From Brachionus manjavacas (lineage: Eukaryota > Rotifera > Eurotatoria > Ploima > Brachionidae): 64,000 nt of DNA. The DNA lies in contig JAHQIY010000001.1 of the NCBI GenBank assembly GCA_019054805.1, forward strand, positions 11,422,501 to 11,486,500. The letters are read 5' to 3'. A model generated the notes under the pieces. The model did no database searches. It had not been told where the DNA came from and saw only the letters and a program-made list of their open reading frames with translations. Shown here in pieces: positions 1 through 10,306 of this stretch. A program made the translations under genes and the position numbers. Each line of letters starts with the position of its first letter. Position 1 is the first letter of the stretch.

Positions 1-760
1 AGACATGGTGTTAACCTACACATATTTTTAAATTCTGGAGCTTGTAATTGATCGTCAGAACCATCATCGCTTTCAGAATGTACAGCATAAATAATGCATA
101 AAAAAAAAACAAAATGGAACAAAAATTTATTTGATGAAATATTCATCTAAAATTCTCTGATTTTTAAAATATCTTATGCTATATAAAAAGTATATTTTTT
201 AATTTAATGGAAAAATATAAGATGCATGTATTGATTTTTTATTTTATCAAAGTGCTTTGTGAAGTTTCTAAAGCTATTATTCTAAAAAATGAGCTTAATA
301 TAATCAACAAACTTGGTTTTATTTTAATTTTAAATTAGTTAATTTTATTTTTTTAAATGTTAAGAAGATTAAAAAACCCGAAAATTTACTACTAATACAA
401 ATTGTCTAATATAATAATCAAAATATCTAAATCTGTAACAAAAATAAAATAAAAAAAAAAAATTTTAACAAGCTTTTTTTTTAATAAATTATCTTAATTA
501 TTAACGATATAAATGATTTTACATCAAATTGGCATTTTTAGATTCAACTTTTTTTTTTATATCAAGGGCTCTTTTTTTGCTTTTATCCTTGATTAAGAAG
601 ACTAATATCCCTTAAATACGATATAAATAAAATGCAAATTAAGTTTACCAAAATTCTAAAATCAATAAAGCTAAAAATGCTAGATTTAAACAAATTAAAA
701 ATTTCTGAGTTACACTAATCTCTTTAAATCTCTTTAAATTTTTTAAAAAGTTTTTATTAA
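1..760. other. AT-rich intergenic, no gene seen
   Basis: Very AT-rich sequence with homopolymer A/T runs. I see no coding-like frame, hairpin or terminal repeat that I can support before the integrase relic at 761. Confidence 0.5.
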
Positions 761-1207
761 GAATTTGCTGATTCCATGCGAAATTGTGGCATCACGCACA
801 AGAAAATCACTTCTCTTCATTCTCAGGCAAATGGTCTGGTCGTTAAAAGTATAAAAAAGGCGTTCCTATGTTCGTGGAGCTGACTGGAAAAGTGACTTTC
901 AAGTTTTTTTGCGCGCATACCGTAATGCGCCTCATGATCCAAAAGGCGTAACTCCTTCCAGTCTTATTTAAATTGATTGTAAGCCATTCAAGTCACCCTA
1001 GTGGATATACAAGTAGACATAAGTGATCTAGCTACAATACCATGTTTCAACGATTGTAAAAATAAGGAGAAAAAGAAAACTTTCCTGGACAAGCGAACTG
1101 ATGCTAGGCTTCGGCGGAATGGGGAAATAGCTGAAGAACAGATCAAAGGCATAAAGATGGTGAATAAAACATTATCACATTTTTCTCTTAAGGATCTTGG
1201 AAGGTGA
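761..1207 (+). mobile_element. Ty3/gypsy-type retrotransposon integrase relic
   Basis: Decayed 3' part of an LTR-retrotransposon pol gene. About 761-880 reads as the integrase core end, with a phrase like HSQANG where the family has HPQ(S/A)NG. After a frame change, 878-972 encodes a GADWKSDFQVFLRAYRNAPH-like stretch followed by a TPSSL-like motif, which is the usual gypsy integrase landmark order. 1001-1207 then continues open with a basic segment (DKRTDARLRRN...) typical of the linker behind the core. Stops and frameshifts separate the pieces. The glutamate expected a few residues after the NG motif is not seen, so the catalytic triad looks broken. No LTR or primer site was found, so this is a dead fragment. 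Confidence 0.72.
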
Positions 1208-1598
1208 ACATGATTGAAATAATGACAATAGAAACACAGTTCACGATCCGAACAGATCCAAACCGATGATATTGTGAAATTTCATTCAAACCTTCCCAAA
1301 ATTACAAAAATAAATTTCTTTTTCACTAATTTAAAATTTTTAAAATTGAGCTTAATAAAATTTGATGATGAAACAACATTAAACAAAAAATGTTTCACCA
1401 AATTCACCAAAAAAAGATAAATTTTTATAAATTTTTTTTAAAAAAAAACAAAATATCAATATTTTGGAATTTATTTATTTCTTGTGTCTATGATCTATTC
1501 AAATCAGATTTTTTTTGCATTTTGTAAATTTATTTTATTTAAATATTAAAATTCTGTCATCGTTACAATTGTAAAAATCTTATTTTTCATTTCTAAGT
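1208..1598. other. AT-rich spacer, nothing recognised
   Basis: Between the integrase relic and the LINE tail there is only low-complexity AT sequence. No supported feature. Confidence 0.45.
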
Positions 1599-2217
1599 TT
1601 ATTTATTTATTTATTTATTTGTTTTCTGTACCGAGCAGAAGCTACTTCAGATTAAAAAAAAAAAAAATCAAAATAAAATAAAGTTAAATAATATAGAATA
1701 AAAATTAAAAAAATAAAATGGTTTAAAATAGAGGAAAATAAATAAAATTGAACTAGAGAGTTAAAGGATACATATTTTTAAAAAATTGATTGTTCAGGGA
1801 AAAAAGAAGAAATTGTAAGGTAGCAATTACACAATGGAGTTGGGTATTCAATATATCTTGATTCGAAACCTTCTTTGTATTCCTTCACCAGTCTAACAAC
1901 CAATGGAATAGAATGACTCAGTCCTGTCCCAATATATCTCTCACTCAACTCACAAAGCCGATTTGAGACTGTTAGTAATTTAAGTTTATTAAAAGCCTCA
2001 TGATGCAACATGTTGGAAGGAGTATCATATTTTAACTTGAGGATAGCTCTGACTGCTGTATTCTGAATTGCTTGTAGTTTTTTGATATCATTTTCTGAAA
2101 ATGAATTCAAGCAAGGAAAAGAATAGTCTAAGATTGATCCGACTAAAGATTTATATAAATTTCCTTGTGTTTTGATTAAGACCCCATTTTTTATTTGACA
2201 ATATCTTAATAATATTT
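1599..2217 (-). mobile_element. Jockey-like LINE, 5'-truncated 3' fragment
   Basis: Minus-strand fragment of the same LINE family as the longer copy at 37868-40463. An open stretch at 1778-2110 (110 residues) encodes the end of ORF2 (IQNTAVRAILKLKYDTPSN, HHEAFNKLKLLTVSNRL), nearly identical to 38013-38471. The element ends, read on the minus strand, in a GCTCGGTACAG motif followed by (AAAT)n at about 1599-1625. The two copies stop matching at about 2217, which marks the 5' truncation point. No target duplication could be settled. Confidence 0.85.
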
Positions 2218-2254
2218 AACTTAAGTGGACAAAAATTCCATCTCTGTGCGATTT

Positions 2255-2356
2255 ATGTGGTGAGTACATGGAGGGTGAGATGGGAATTAATAAAAGCTAA
2301 ATGGGAATAAATAACACTAGGCAGAAGCTGCCCAGCCATTTATTACTACTACTACA
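2255..2356 (+). mobile_element. CR1-like LINE 3'-terminal fragment
   Basis: Short plus-strand tail with a GGCAGAAGCTGCC hairpin followed by a TACTACTACTAC run ending at about 2356. The same hairpin-then-(TAC)n arrangement closes the LINE copies at 8180, 24621, 42187 and 63460, so I read this as a strongly 5'-truncated insertion. It lies inside the interruption of duplication copy 1. Confidence 0.5.
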
Positions 2357-3000
2357 TGGTCATATGTATGTGACCATTGATAGTCCCCTAATGAGCGAAG
2401 TGTACTTGGTCACATATCCGGCCCGCTAATTTTCGGCACTAAATTAATTTTTAAAATAAATCCTTCATTTTTTTTCCATTTCTCTTAGGGATACATCTTG
2501 GTCTAATTAAAATATAAAACTTAAAATAATATTATTCATGTCATAATAAATTAAGTCAATCTACCTTTTTAAACGAGTATACATAAAGGAATGAACTTTC
2601 TTTTTAAATTTTAAAAATTAACAATTTAATTGAAAGTAAATTAGACGAAATTTTGCTATATTTGGTGATATTAAAAAATGGTATGTCTTTTTCGATCCAA
2701 ATTATTGTTCGAATTTTTTATAAAAAAAAATTAATTTAAGATTTTGAAGAATCATTTAAAAGAGTTAACAATTCCCACGAAGATTTTTGTAAAAAAAATT
2801 TTTAAAAGATAAAACAATGTTTAATGTATGATCAAATTTATGCTAAGTGAACATTTTTAAAGCTAAGAATTAAATTGACTGATTATTTTTCTCTCAAATT
2901 AAAGAGATTTCATAAAAAATTAAAAAATTTAGGATATTTGATCATAAATTAAAATTTTTAGAAAAAAGTTTTTTAGTTAAAATAATGGTTGTAAATTAAG

Positions 3001-3250
3001 TATCACGAATTGAAGATCGTTTAGACCATGATGCTGTGTTTGAACTACAGAGTAAATTTTTACATTTATTTTTAATATTTTGATAAATTTAATTTTTTTA
3101 TTTAGAAAAAAGTGAGTTTAAAAGAAGGGTTAAAAATCCTTATGATAAAGGTGAAAAAATTGTAGATTCACAATTCCAATTTTTACCGATTTTAAATCAG
3201 CTTGAAATATTTTTTAAAATAACAAAATTTAATAAAAAAATAAAGACAAA
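3001..3250 (+). pseudogene. Exon-like pair of unknown gene in duplicated segment
   Basis: Two plus-strand blocks look like exons. 3001-3051 follows an AG and ends before GTAAAT; it encodes SRIEDRLDHDAVFELQ in the frame that starts two bases in. The next block starts at 3106 after a TTTATTTAG acceptor and reads on in the matching phase as KKSEFKRRVKNPYDKGEKIV and then DSQFQFLPILNQLEIFF. The phases agree across the 54-bp gap, which is a normal intron length here. I do not recognise the protein. Copy 2 of the duplication (7141-7966) has lost the second block, so at least that copy is dead. No start codon or upstream exon was identified. Confidence 0.33.
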
Positions 3251-3567
3251 TTTTTTTTTGTTTACTTTTATTTTATTTAAAGATTCAAATTTTAAAATTC
3301 AAAAAAATTTTTCTCCCATTTTAATTTTTTCATTAAAACTACTTAAAGAACGTTACAAAAACCAATAACACTAGTTGGACCACTTGTTTCATCTATTGAA
3401 ATATCTAAATAAAAGTTTTATATTCAATTTAATTTATATTTATTTTAGTTTTTAAATTACCTGTTATTTCTTAACACCAAATTATACATAAATTTGATAA
3501 AATAGATGAATCTGTTAAAAATATGATAAATTAAATTTTGAATTTAAAGAAAAAGAAAACCATCTAC

Positions 3568-3669
3568 CCATAATAAAATCGTCAATTTCTTTTGCAACTT
3601 CATTACAAAATTCATCCTTTTCTAATTCGTATTTTTCCTTTAAAAAGAAAACAAATTTGACTTTTTTAT
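3568..3669 (-). other. Exon-like open block, unknown protein
   Basis: Minus-strand block preceded by a pyrimidine-rich TTTCTTTTTCTGAAG acceptor and followed by a G|GTAGAT donor. It encodes a charged stretch (KVKFVFFLKEKYELEKDEF, then CNEVAKEIDDFIM). The 3' two thirds are repeated at about 7905-7966 with one Ala-to-Ser change. It may belong to a decayed gene carried by the duplication. No partner exon was found. Confidence 0.3.
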
Positions 3670-4009
3670 CTTCAGAAAAAGAAAGCTACCATTTTTTATT
3701 TTATTTTTAGCCTCGCTCGATTTATATTTATTATTTTATTTAATTATTTTTTCAATTAAATAGTGCAAAATTATTTGACAATTTTTTTTCCATGTCAAAT
3801 AAATCATTTAAAGTTAAAACGAGTTTAAGTTTATCAAGTTAAACTATTCTTTGAAAAAAATTGCAAAATAATTAAGATTTTTTTACGAGTCAACCTATAG
3901 AAGTTAACAAATATTTTGCATATTCAACTTACTTTGTCTTCTAGCCGAGTTGTTGAAGCTTCGAACTTTAGAATTATCAATTTTTTTTCTCATTTTGCTA
4001 AACAAACTC
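3670..4009. other. AT-rich spacer
   Basis: Low-complexity sequence between the duplication and the LINE. No feature that I can support. Confidence 0.4.
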
Positions 4010-4474
4010 CTAGGGCCCTTCTACTTTGTTAAGATTTCTGGTCATCTGACTCAAAAGAGTTATTTGACTTTGATGGATAGACATAGTTACGTTTTGTTTA
4101 ATGCACTCAAAAATACTAGATGCTAATGAATTAAATCTGATCGTTTCAATAAATGATAGTTTTGAAATAAGATAAAGTTGATCAATTTTAAAATCTAAAG
4201 AACTTTTAAGACCCTCGACATGTGGCAAGTATAACGAAGGTTTAACATTTGTCTAATTAAATTGTTTTAATTAATATTTTATGTTTAAATCGTTGTTTTA
4301 TTAAGTGTAACTGTTCCCAGACCATACGTAAATTGTGATAAACAATAAGTTTTATATATAAAGGCTTTAAGAGATGAATTCATTATACCAATTTTCCCAA
4401 TTAAGAGGGAGGACGAAAAAAATGATTTTCGAACCTTTTTAAAGTTCTCGAATGATACTCTATTAAGTCAAGAT

Positions 4475-4832
4475 CAGAGCTGTTCAAAGTCATTAAGTCA
4501 AAGTCAAGTCGAGTCACTTGACTTGAAATTTTTTTTTCTTTAAAAAAGTCTTTTGACTTGACTTGAAATTTTGGAGCACAAATTCTACCAGAATACTTAT
4601 TTTAAGTGAAATAGCGAAAAAGTTGTTTTCAATTCCAGCATTTTCGGCTTTTGTAATTTCTGATTTCTCTTACTACTGACAACTTCGCAAATGCTGAAAA
4701 ATCGTTCAACAATAGCCGAAAATGCTGGAATTGAAAGAAACTTTTTCGCTATTTCACTTAAAATAAGTATTCTGGTAGAATTTTAGAAAAAGACTTTAAA
4801 ATGACTTTTTTTGTTACTTTTGCCCAAGTCTA
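4475..4832. mobile_element. Non-autonomous hAT-type element nested in LINE
   Basis: A 358-bp insertion flanked by the 8-bp direct repeat GTCAAGAT (4467-4474 and 4833-4840). The ends are CAGAGCTG... and ...CAAGTCTA, imperfectly inverted. The outer parts hold many copies of an AAGTCAAGTC-type motif in both orientations. An 8-bp duplication and a C/TAGAG start are hAT hallmarks. It carries no transposase. It interrupts the LINE at 4010-5520, whose other copy has an uninterrupted reading at this point. Confidence 0.83.
4582..4782. repeat. Long inverted repeat inside the hAT element
   Basis: Arms 4582-4648 and 4715-4782 (67-68 bp) are near-perfect reverse complements around a 66-bp loop. The arm begins ATTCTACCAGAATACTTA and ends near TTTTCGGC. 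A transcript would fold into a long hairpin. Confidence 0.9.
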
Positions 4833-5520
4833 GTCAAGATCTAAGTTTAAATTAAAACCCAAATATTGGAGTTTCTCAAGTTTGTTTAATTTGATTTTTT
4901 TGATAGAAATCACTTCTAAATAAAAGATGACCAAAATTAATTATGTTTGACTTTTTAGGATTAAATTTTAGTCTACATTTAGTACCAAAATTCCCACAAA
5001 TATCTAATAGACTGTAAGTGAGCATTGACTGGGCTGATGAGCATAATATCGTCAGCGTAAACAATTACCAATGCATTAAAGTTGTTAAAAATGGGTCCTT
5101 GATTTTTTTCTAACAATTCATCAATCAAGTCATTGATAAAGTTGTTAAAAAGAAATGGTGAACTTATATATCCTTGTTTTACGCCACTTTCAATCAGAAA
5201 AAGGTCAGAAATATTTCCATCAGATAGAGAAATTAAAGCTGAAGTTAAGTCATAGTATTTCTTCAGAAGTATCCCAATAAGACTTTACCTAAGAATAAGT
5301 TATTAAACATCCCATCCCTTTTTACTTTATCAAATGCTTTTTCAGCATCCAGAGAAGCAATTGTACAACCTGAACCCTTATTGACATAATTAAGAATTGT
5401 TTCCTTAATTAGAAAAAAAAGCATGATTACAAGATGTTTTTCTACGAAAAACAAACTGATTCTTGCTAACTTTTAAAATTAGAGAATGATAATTATTAGA
5501 GAATTAAAAATTATGAGAAT

Positions 5521-6783
5521 GTTAAAGTATGAGTTTTCAAAAATTTGAGCTAAGCAGTTATATATTGAAATGGTCTCAAAATTGAACAAATTTCAGAAGA
5601 AACATACAAAGAAAGTAAAGTTAAAAACGGTGTGAACCGAGTAAAAGTTTCCTTCCCGAAAGAATCAGATCAGATAGTTAGAAATTTGACTTGTCCAACT
5701 GTTCTATACAGATTAAAGTGCGTAATTTCAATTACTGGACAGAAAAAAAATTGCTTTTTTATCAATCATGAAGGTCACAACATTTCTTGATGACCTGTTT
5801 GATGTATTTTACGATACTTTACGTAAAATATAGTAAAAAATAGTAAAATACAGATATCTTAACACCACTGTAAACTTGTGCCACATGTAACAATCCATGT
5901 CTTCTTAGCTATCATTTTTTATATTATATTATTGCCTTTTTGTTAATTAAAAGAATGCTTTTTATTTTAAATTTTGGCAACGAAAAAAAAGATATCCACA
6001 CACAAAAAAATTCTAGATCAAAACTATAAAAATTTTTAAAAAATTATGAATGACAAAAAAATAAACAAAAAGAAATAAACAAGTTGGTAGTTGCATTTTG
6101 CGTCATTAATGACTTGAAACAAGTAAATTTGTTGAACATGATCTTTTTGGCATGAATCCGTGTTGTGCATCAGATAATGATTAAGATTTAAAGGAAACAG
6201 ACTCTCAAGAATCTTTCCAATACCACTTGTAAGAGAAACTTACAAGAAACTTACGAGAAACTAATAATCACCTTTACTATAAATATATTCCACGCGTCTT
6301 CGACGATTTACTTTCTTTTAAATTGAATGTCCAGCTTAAATTCAGTGGCCACGCTTTATTTTACCTAGAGGTTGATCGATTTGATTCTTATTAATTAAAC
6401 AAAAAAAATTGAATATTTTTGATGTTTTATTTTAATTTAGATTAATAATTTTTGAAATTTTTAAACAAGGGAAAAAATAGGAAATTTTAAAAAATTTAAT
6501 AATAAACACCCAAAAATACAGACAGTGACATTTTGCCCCTTTAATTTTTAAATCATAAATCTTAATGGCGGTTAAACTATATGATCTCATTTATTCTCCT
6601 AAAATCCAAAAAAAATGTACAAATTTTTTAATTAAATTTAAACTTACAAATGGTAATTACTTGTTTAGGATATAGCCCGTAGCATCCGTGTAACCCGTAG
6701 CATCTATGGACGCAGAGGTTATTCGTTAGGAGTGACAAACTCAATTTTTGAAAAACTATTGAACTTGCAAAAGATTTGTTTAA
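5521..6783. other. Intergenic, no gene recognised
   Basis: AT-rich. It contains a small cluster of TTTACGTAAAATA-like inverted motifs near 5800-5860. I see no convincing reading frame or transposon end. Confidence 0.4.
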
Positions 6784-7260
6784 CTCCTTTCGATTGAGTC
6801 TGAAAGTGGTTCTAGTTCAAATTCAGAATCAGTGGGATGTTTACTTGATTTTAATAATTTTGAGTAAACAGATAATGTAAATTTGGTACAAATCAGTAAG
6901 ATTAGTCATATATGTGAATACAATAAATTGTGTCAAGATGAAATTACAATAGAGGCTTTAAGTGATTCATCTAGCAAAACCCTTGCAAAAGATTTAACTG
7001 AGGATGAATCAGATTGTGATGTTTCTATTATACAAGATAAGTTTGATAATTTAGATATTGCTACAGCAATAGAAAAAAATAAAATTTATGAAAAATTTTC
7101 ACCCAAATGCTCAAAATCCACTTCAGAATTAGTAAAGAAGAATTTAAGTGGACTAAAATTCCATCTCTGTGCGATTAAAGAATTTAAGATTTTGAAGAAT
7201 CATTTAAAAGAGTTAACAATTCCCACGAAGATTTTTGTAAAAAAAATTTTTAAAAGATAA
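6784..7260 (+). pseudogene. Acidic Ser-rich ORF of unknown function, one in-frame stop
   Basis: An open frame from 6784 to 7260 is broken by one TAA at 6865-6867. Upstream of the stop it encodes a Ser/Glu-rich stretch (ESESGSSSNSES). Downstream there are 125 residues with acidic Ser-rich runs (SDSSSKTLAKDLTEDESDCD), a cluster of Lys/Ile residues and a basic C-terminus (KIFVKKIFKR). Codon use looks protein-like and the 3' part lies in the duplicated segment, where 2221-2253 keeps the LSGxKFHLCAI phrase. I do not recognise a domain. It could be a decayed host gene or the N-terminal region of a transposase. No ATG opens the downstream part. Confidence 0.35.
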
Positions 7261-7966
7261 AACAATGTTTAATGTATGATCAAATTTATGCTAAGTGAAC
7301 ATTTTTAAAGCTAAGAATTAAATTGACTGATTATTTTTCTCTCAAATTAAAGAGATTTCATAAAAAATTAAAAAATTTAGGATATTTGATCATAAATTAA
7401 AATTTTTAGAAAAAAGTTTTTTAGTTAAAATAATGGTTGTAAATTAAGTATCACGAATTGAAGATCGTTTAGACCATGATGCTGTGTTTGAACTACAGAG
7501 TAAATTTTTACATTTATTTTAAAATAAAGACAAATTTTTTTTTGTTTACTTTTATTTTATTTAAAGATTCAAATTTTAAAATTCAAAAAAAATTTTCTCC
7601 CATTTTAATTTTTTCATTAAAACTACTTAAAGAACGTTACAAAAACCAATAACACTAGTTGGACCACTTGTTTCATCTATTGAAATATCTAAATAAAAGT
7701 TTTATATTCAATTTAATTTTTATTTATTTTAGTTTTTAAATTACCTGTTATTTCTTAACACCAAATTATACATAAATTTGATAAAATAGACGAATCTGTT
7801 AAAAATATGATTAAATTTTATTATAAGAAAATTTTGAATTTTGAATTAAATTAAATTAAATTTTGAATTTTGAATTAAATTTTGAATTTTAAGAAAAAGA
7901 AAACCATCTACCCATAATAAAATCGTCAATTTCTTTTGAAACTTCATTACAAAATTCATCCTTTTC
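7141..7966. repeat. Segmental duplication, copy 2
   Basis: Second copy of the 2221-3622 segment, uninterrupted at its left edge but lacking about 170 bp that copy 1 retains. An expanded AAATTTTGAATT run at about 7820-7890 is private to this copy. Confidence 0.85.
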
Positions 7967-8179
7967 AATTCTTGAAGATGAGAGAAAACCTTATTATTTG
8001 ACAGATAAAAAATATCAGGCCTTATTTTCAGTTCAATTTCAATCTAAATTTTTTAATTTCTTAATTAAGTTTCGGTCTAAAAAGATTCCACTAGATCATC
8101 TAAAATTTTTATGTTTCCAATTTTTTTGGAACCTAAAATTTTCATTTTTTAAATTTCGTTTTAGTTTTCATTCTTTTGT

Positions 8180-8455
8180 TTAGTTGTAGTAGCAGTAGTA
8201 GCTACTAAAGAATAGTGCTCTATACCAGCGCAAATTTTGCGCTTAATCTTTTTCAATCCTTATTAATTCAATATGAATATTTGTTTATCGATTTAAGCCC
8301 TGAAACTATTAATTGTCCTTGCTTATATTGCTTCTTATGTTAGCATATTCCATGATTCAATTACTCTGTTTATTAAAATTTGATAACCGTATTGTCTTTT
8401 TTGTTGATCTCTCTTCCAAATATCAGCATTTGACCAACATGGGCAATTAAAAATT
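8180..8455 (-). mobile_element. CR1-like LINE 3' fragment
   Basis: Read on the minus strand, 8455-8330 encodes the last ORF2 residues in the style of this clade (NADIWKRDQQKRQYGYQILI, then NRVIESWNM). Next come a GCGCAAAATTTGCGC hairpin and a terminal CTACTACTGCTACTAC run at about 8185-8205. It is heavily 5' truncated. Tail structure matches the copies at 2356, 24621, 42187 and 63460. Confidence 0.62.
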
Positions 8456-8545
8456 TTCAAAAGATCATCTAAATAAATAAAGCATTTAAATTTTTTTCTT
8501 TAATTTTCTTCAATTTTGTTCAATTTTAATTTCTTTTTTATTTAT

Positions 8546-8590
8546 TTAACACAAGAGGCACCAAATGAGTCTTTTTGACTTCTTTTAAAA
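8546..8590 (+). repeat. Solo piggyBac-like terminus
   Basis: TTAACACAAGAGGCACC followed by ...GAGTCTTTTTGAC resembles the ends of the piggyBac relic at 27942-28775 (TTAA, then CCCTAGAAGCACC ... ATGACTCTTTTTG). No partner end was found nearby, so it may be a remnant or a chance match. Confidence 0.3.
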
Positions 8591-8599
8591 TATCCTCAT

Positions 8600-10006
8600 A
8601 TCTTTTGGACCGATATTTCAAGTAAATAAATCTTTTTTAAATTATGTAAATTTTATCTTTTTCTTCGAATAAAATTATTACTCTGTGAAATTACTTTTAT
8701 TTCTTTTTATTTATATTTTGGATTAAAAGAAACACCAGTTTTAGTTTTTGATAATTTTGATTTTTTTAATCTGAAAGAGCTTTTCCTCAATTAAGATTAT
8801 TTTTTAGATGATTTAAGGTTTATTTCGGGTTTGACGTTTAAGTCCGATTGTAACGATACAAAATAGAAATTTAATTTAAAAAAAAAAAAATTAAATTCAA
8901 AACATAAATAAAAATAAACTAAAATTTTTTCTTAAAAAAATTGGATGATTTTTTGCATTAAAAGTTTTTAAATACAGACAAAAATATTTACAAATAAAGT
9001 TCCAGAAATTAGTGCTAACTGAGTTTCTAATTTTCTGTTTGAAATTCGTAAACTACGTTCTTTGAAGCCTTAAATTTAATTTCTTTTGAGGTGCTAAAAA
9101 AAATTTTGTACCCAGGGGTCTAAAAATAACTAACCCTTTATAAATTTGTAGTTCTTTCGGACCCAGGTATTCAATGATAAAATTAAAATATTTTTTTAGA
9201 ATAATATATATTCTGAAAGAGCACAAAATCTTCTATACTCTGATGCATATTTATATTTTAAAAAAGGATGTGTCAATTTAATTTATTGAAAAACAGTAAA
9301 AAAAAACGCTTTTTTTACTTGGATCGTATGAAGTCCCAAGGATCACTTAAAAGTCCAAAAATTATTTTTTTAAATAACCTACACAAAATCCTAAGATTTT
9401 TGAACTTTAGTTTTATTTTATACTAAAAAAGTCTCAAAATCATGTGATTTCATTTAAATTTTAAATATTTTAATTAAATATTTAATGCTAATTCCGACTA
9501 CTCTCATAAATTCTTGATTTTTCTCTTTAAGAATTTTAAGTGAATTATTTGGTCAAATTACAGACACCAAGGGAAAATCTGATCAAATCACGATAGTTAA
9601 CAAAAAAATCAGAAAAAATGTAATCAACTTTTAAAAATTTAATCTAATCACCTAGGCTAAATTTTTTTGTTTAATTCAGTCGAGGTGACGTCAAATTTGT
9701 CTTGCAGAACGTTACGAAAATTTCGATGCTTTTCAATTTCACATGACCAGCAACCAATCCTTTAATAATGCTAATTTATGAAAATGAATTCTAATTTGGC
9801 TCTATCGGGGTTAACCTAATTTTTTCCAAAATAATTATTAAAATTAGCCAAACTAACACTTTGTATAGTTTATTCGAAAATAAAACTGGCAAGTATAAGT
9901 TCATTGAAAAAAAAACAAAAAAAATTTTGCGCTTAAAAATCACAAAAATTGTACGTGATTAGGCCTGCACACCGAATCATCTAGCACCATCAACCACCCC
10001 GACCCC
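8600..10006. other. Intergenic region upstream of akirin
   Basis: AT-rich with no coding-like frame. A loose inverted pair of ACCCAGG motifs lies at about 9112 and 9160. Otherwise nothing supported. Confidence 0.4.
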
Positions 10007-10138
10007 TCTCTCTCTTCATTGCAAAATTAAATAATTATAATTTTTAATTTCAGCATAATAATTCGGTTCACACTCGTTCTCTCTCTTTCTCTCTCACGTC
10101 CTAAGCTATTTAAGAAATTTCTCTCTCTCTCTCTAGTT
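10007..10138 (+). promoter_or_regulatory. CT-rich (GA-repeat) upstream region of akirin
   Basis: Several CTCTCT runs lie 170-300 bp before the akirin ATG. Such GA/CT tracts are common in core promoters and 5' leaders of small metazoans. A CTTACTTTAG acceptor-like sequence ends at 10305, one base before the ATG context, so a 5'-UTR intron is possible. Confidence 0.4.
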
Positions 10139-10306
10139 CTCATTTCTAGCTTTTTTAGAAAAAATTTCCAACCAACATATCATCAACAAACTCCCATGAA
10201 ATCCCACACATCTAATTATTTAGCTTTTGTCCTGGCTCTAACCATTTCTAAGCCAACCAACTTACCAATTTGATTTTTTGCATCTAGAAAAAAAACTTAC
10301 TTTAGA

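Larger units (their letters stand above)
2221..3622. repeat. Segmental duplication, copy 1 (interrupted)
   Basis: 2221-2253 and 2733-3622 match 7141-7175 and 7181-7966 almost base for base. In copy 1 the homology is split by about 480 bp (2254-2732) containing a LINE 3' tail, and its left edge abuts the LINE at 1599-2217. Copy 1 keeps about 170 bp (about 3070-3236) that copy 2 lacks. The near identity of AT-rich non-coding sequence implies a recent event. Confidence 0.85.
4010..5520 (-). mobile_element. Non-LTR retrotransposon (LINE 'B') reverse transcriptase relic
   Basis: Minus-strand RT relic of the family also present on the plus strand at 34205-35212. From 5520 downward it shows TIASLDAEKAFDKV (RT motif A region), a SGVKQGYISSPFLF block, a VYADDIMLISP block (the catalytic YADD), NFGTKCRLKFNPKKSN and KLEKLQYLGF. 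It then jumps over an inserted hAT element and resumes with a segment ending KAFIYKTYCLSQFTYGL and a C-terminal part at 4010-4228. Several frameshifts make it inactive. Removing the insertion and one target copy restores the LINE reading, so the LINE is older. Confidence 0.82.

Noticed and set aside
1600-1640. (TTTA)n run considered as an independent microsatellite
   Set aside because: It is the reverse complement of the AAAT tail of the LINE at 1599-2217.
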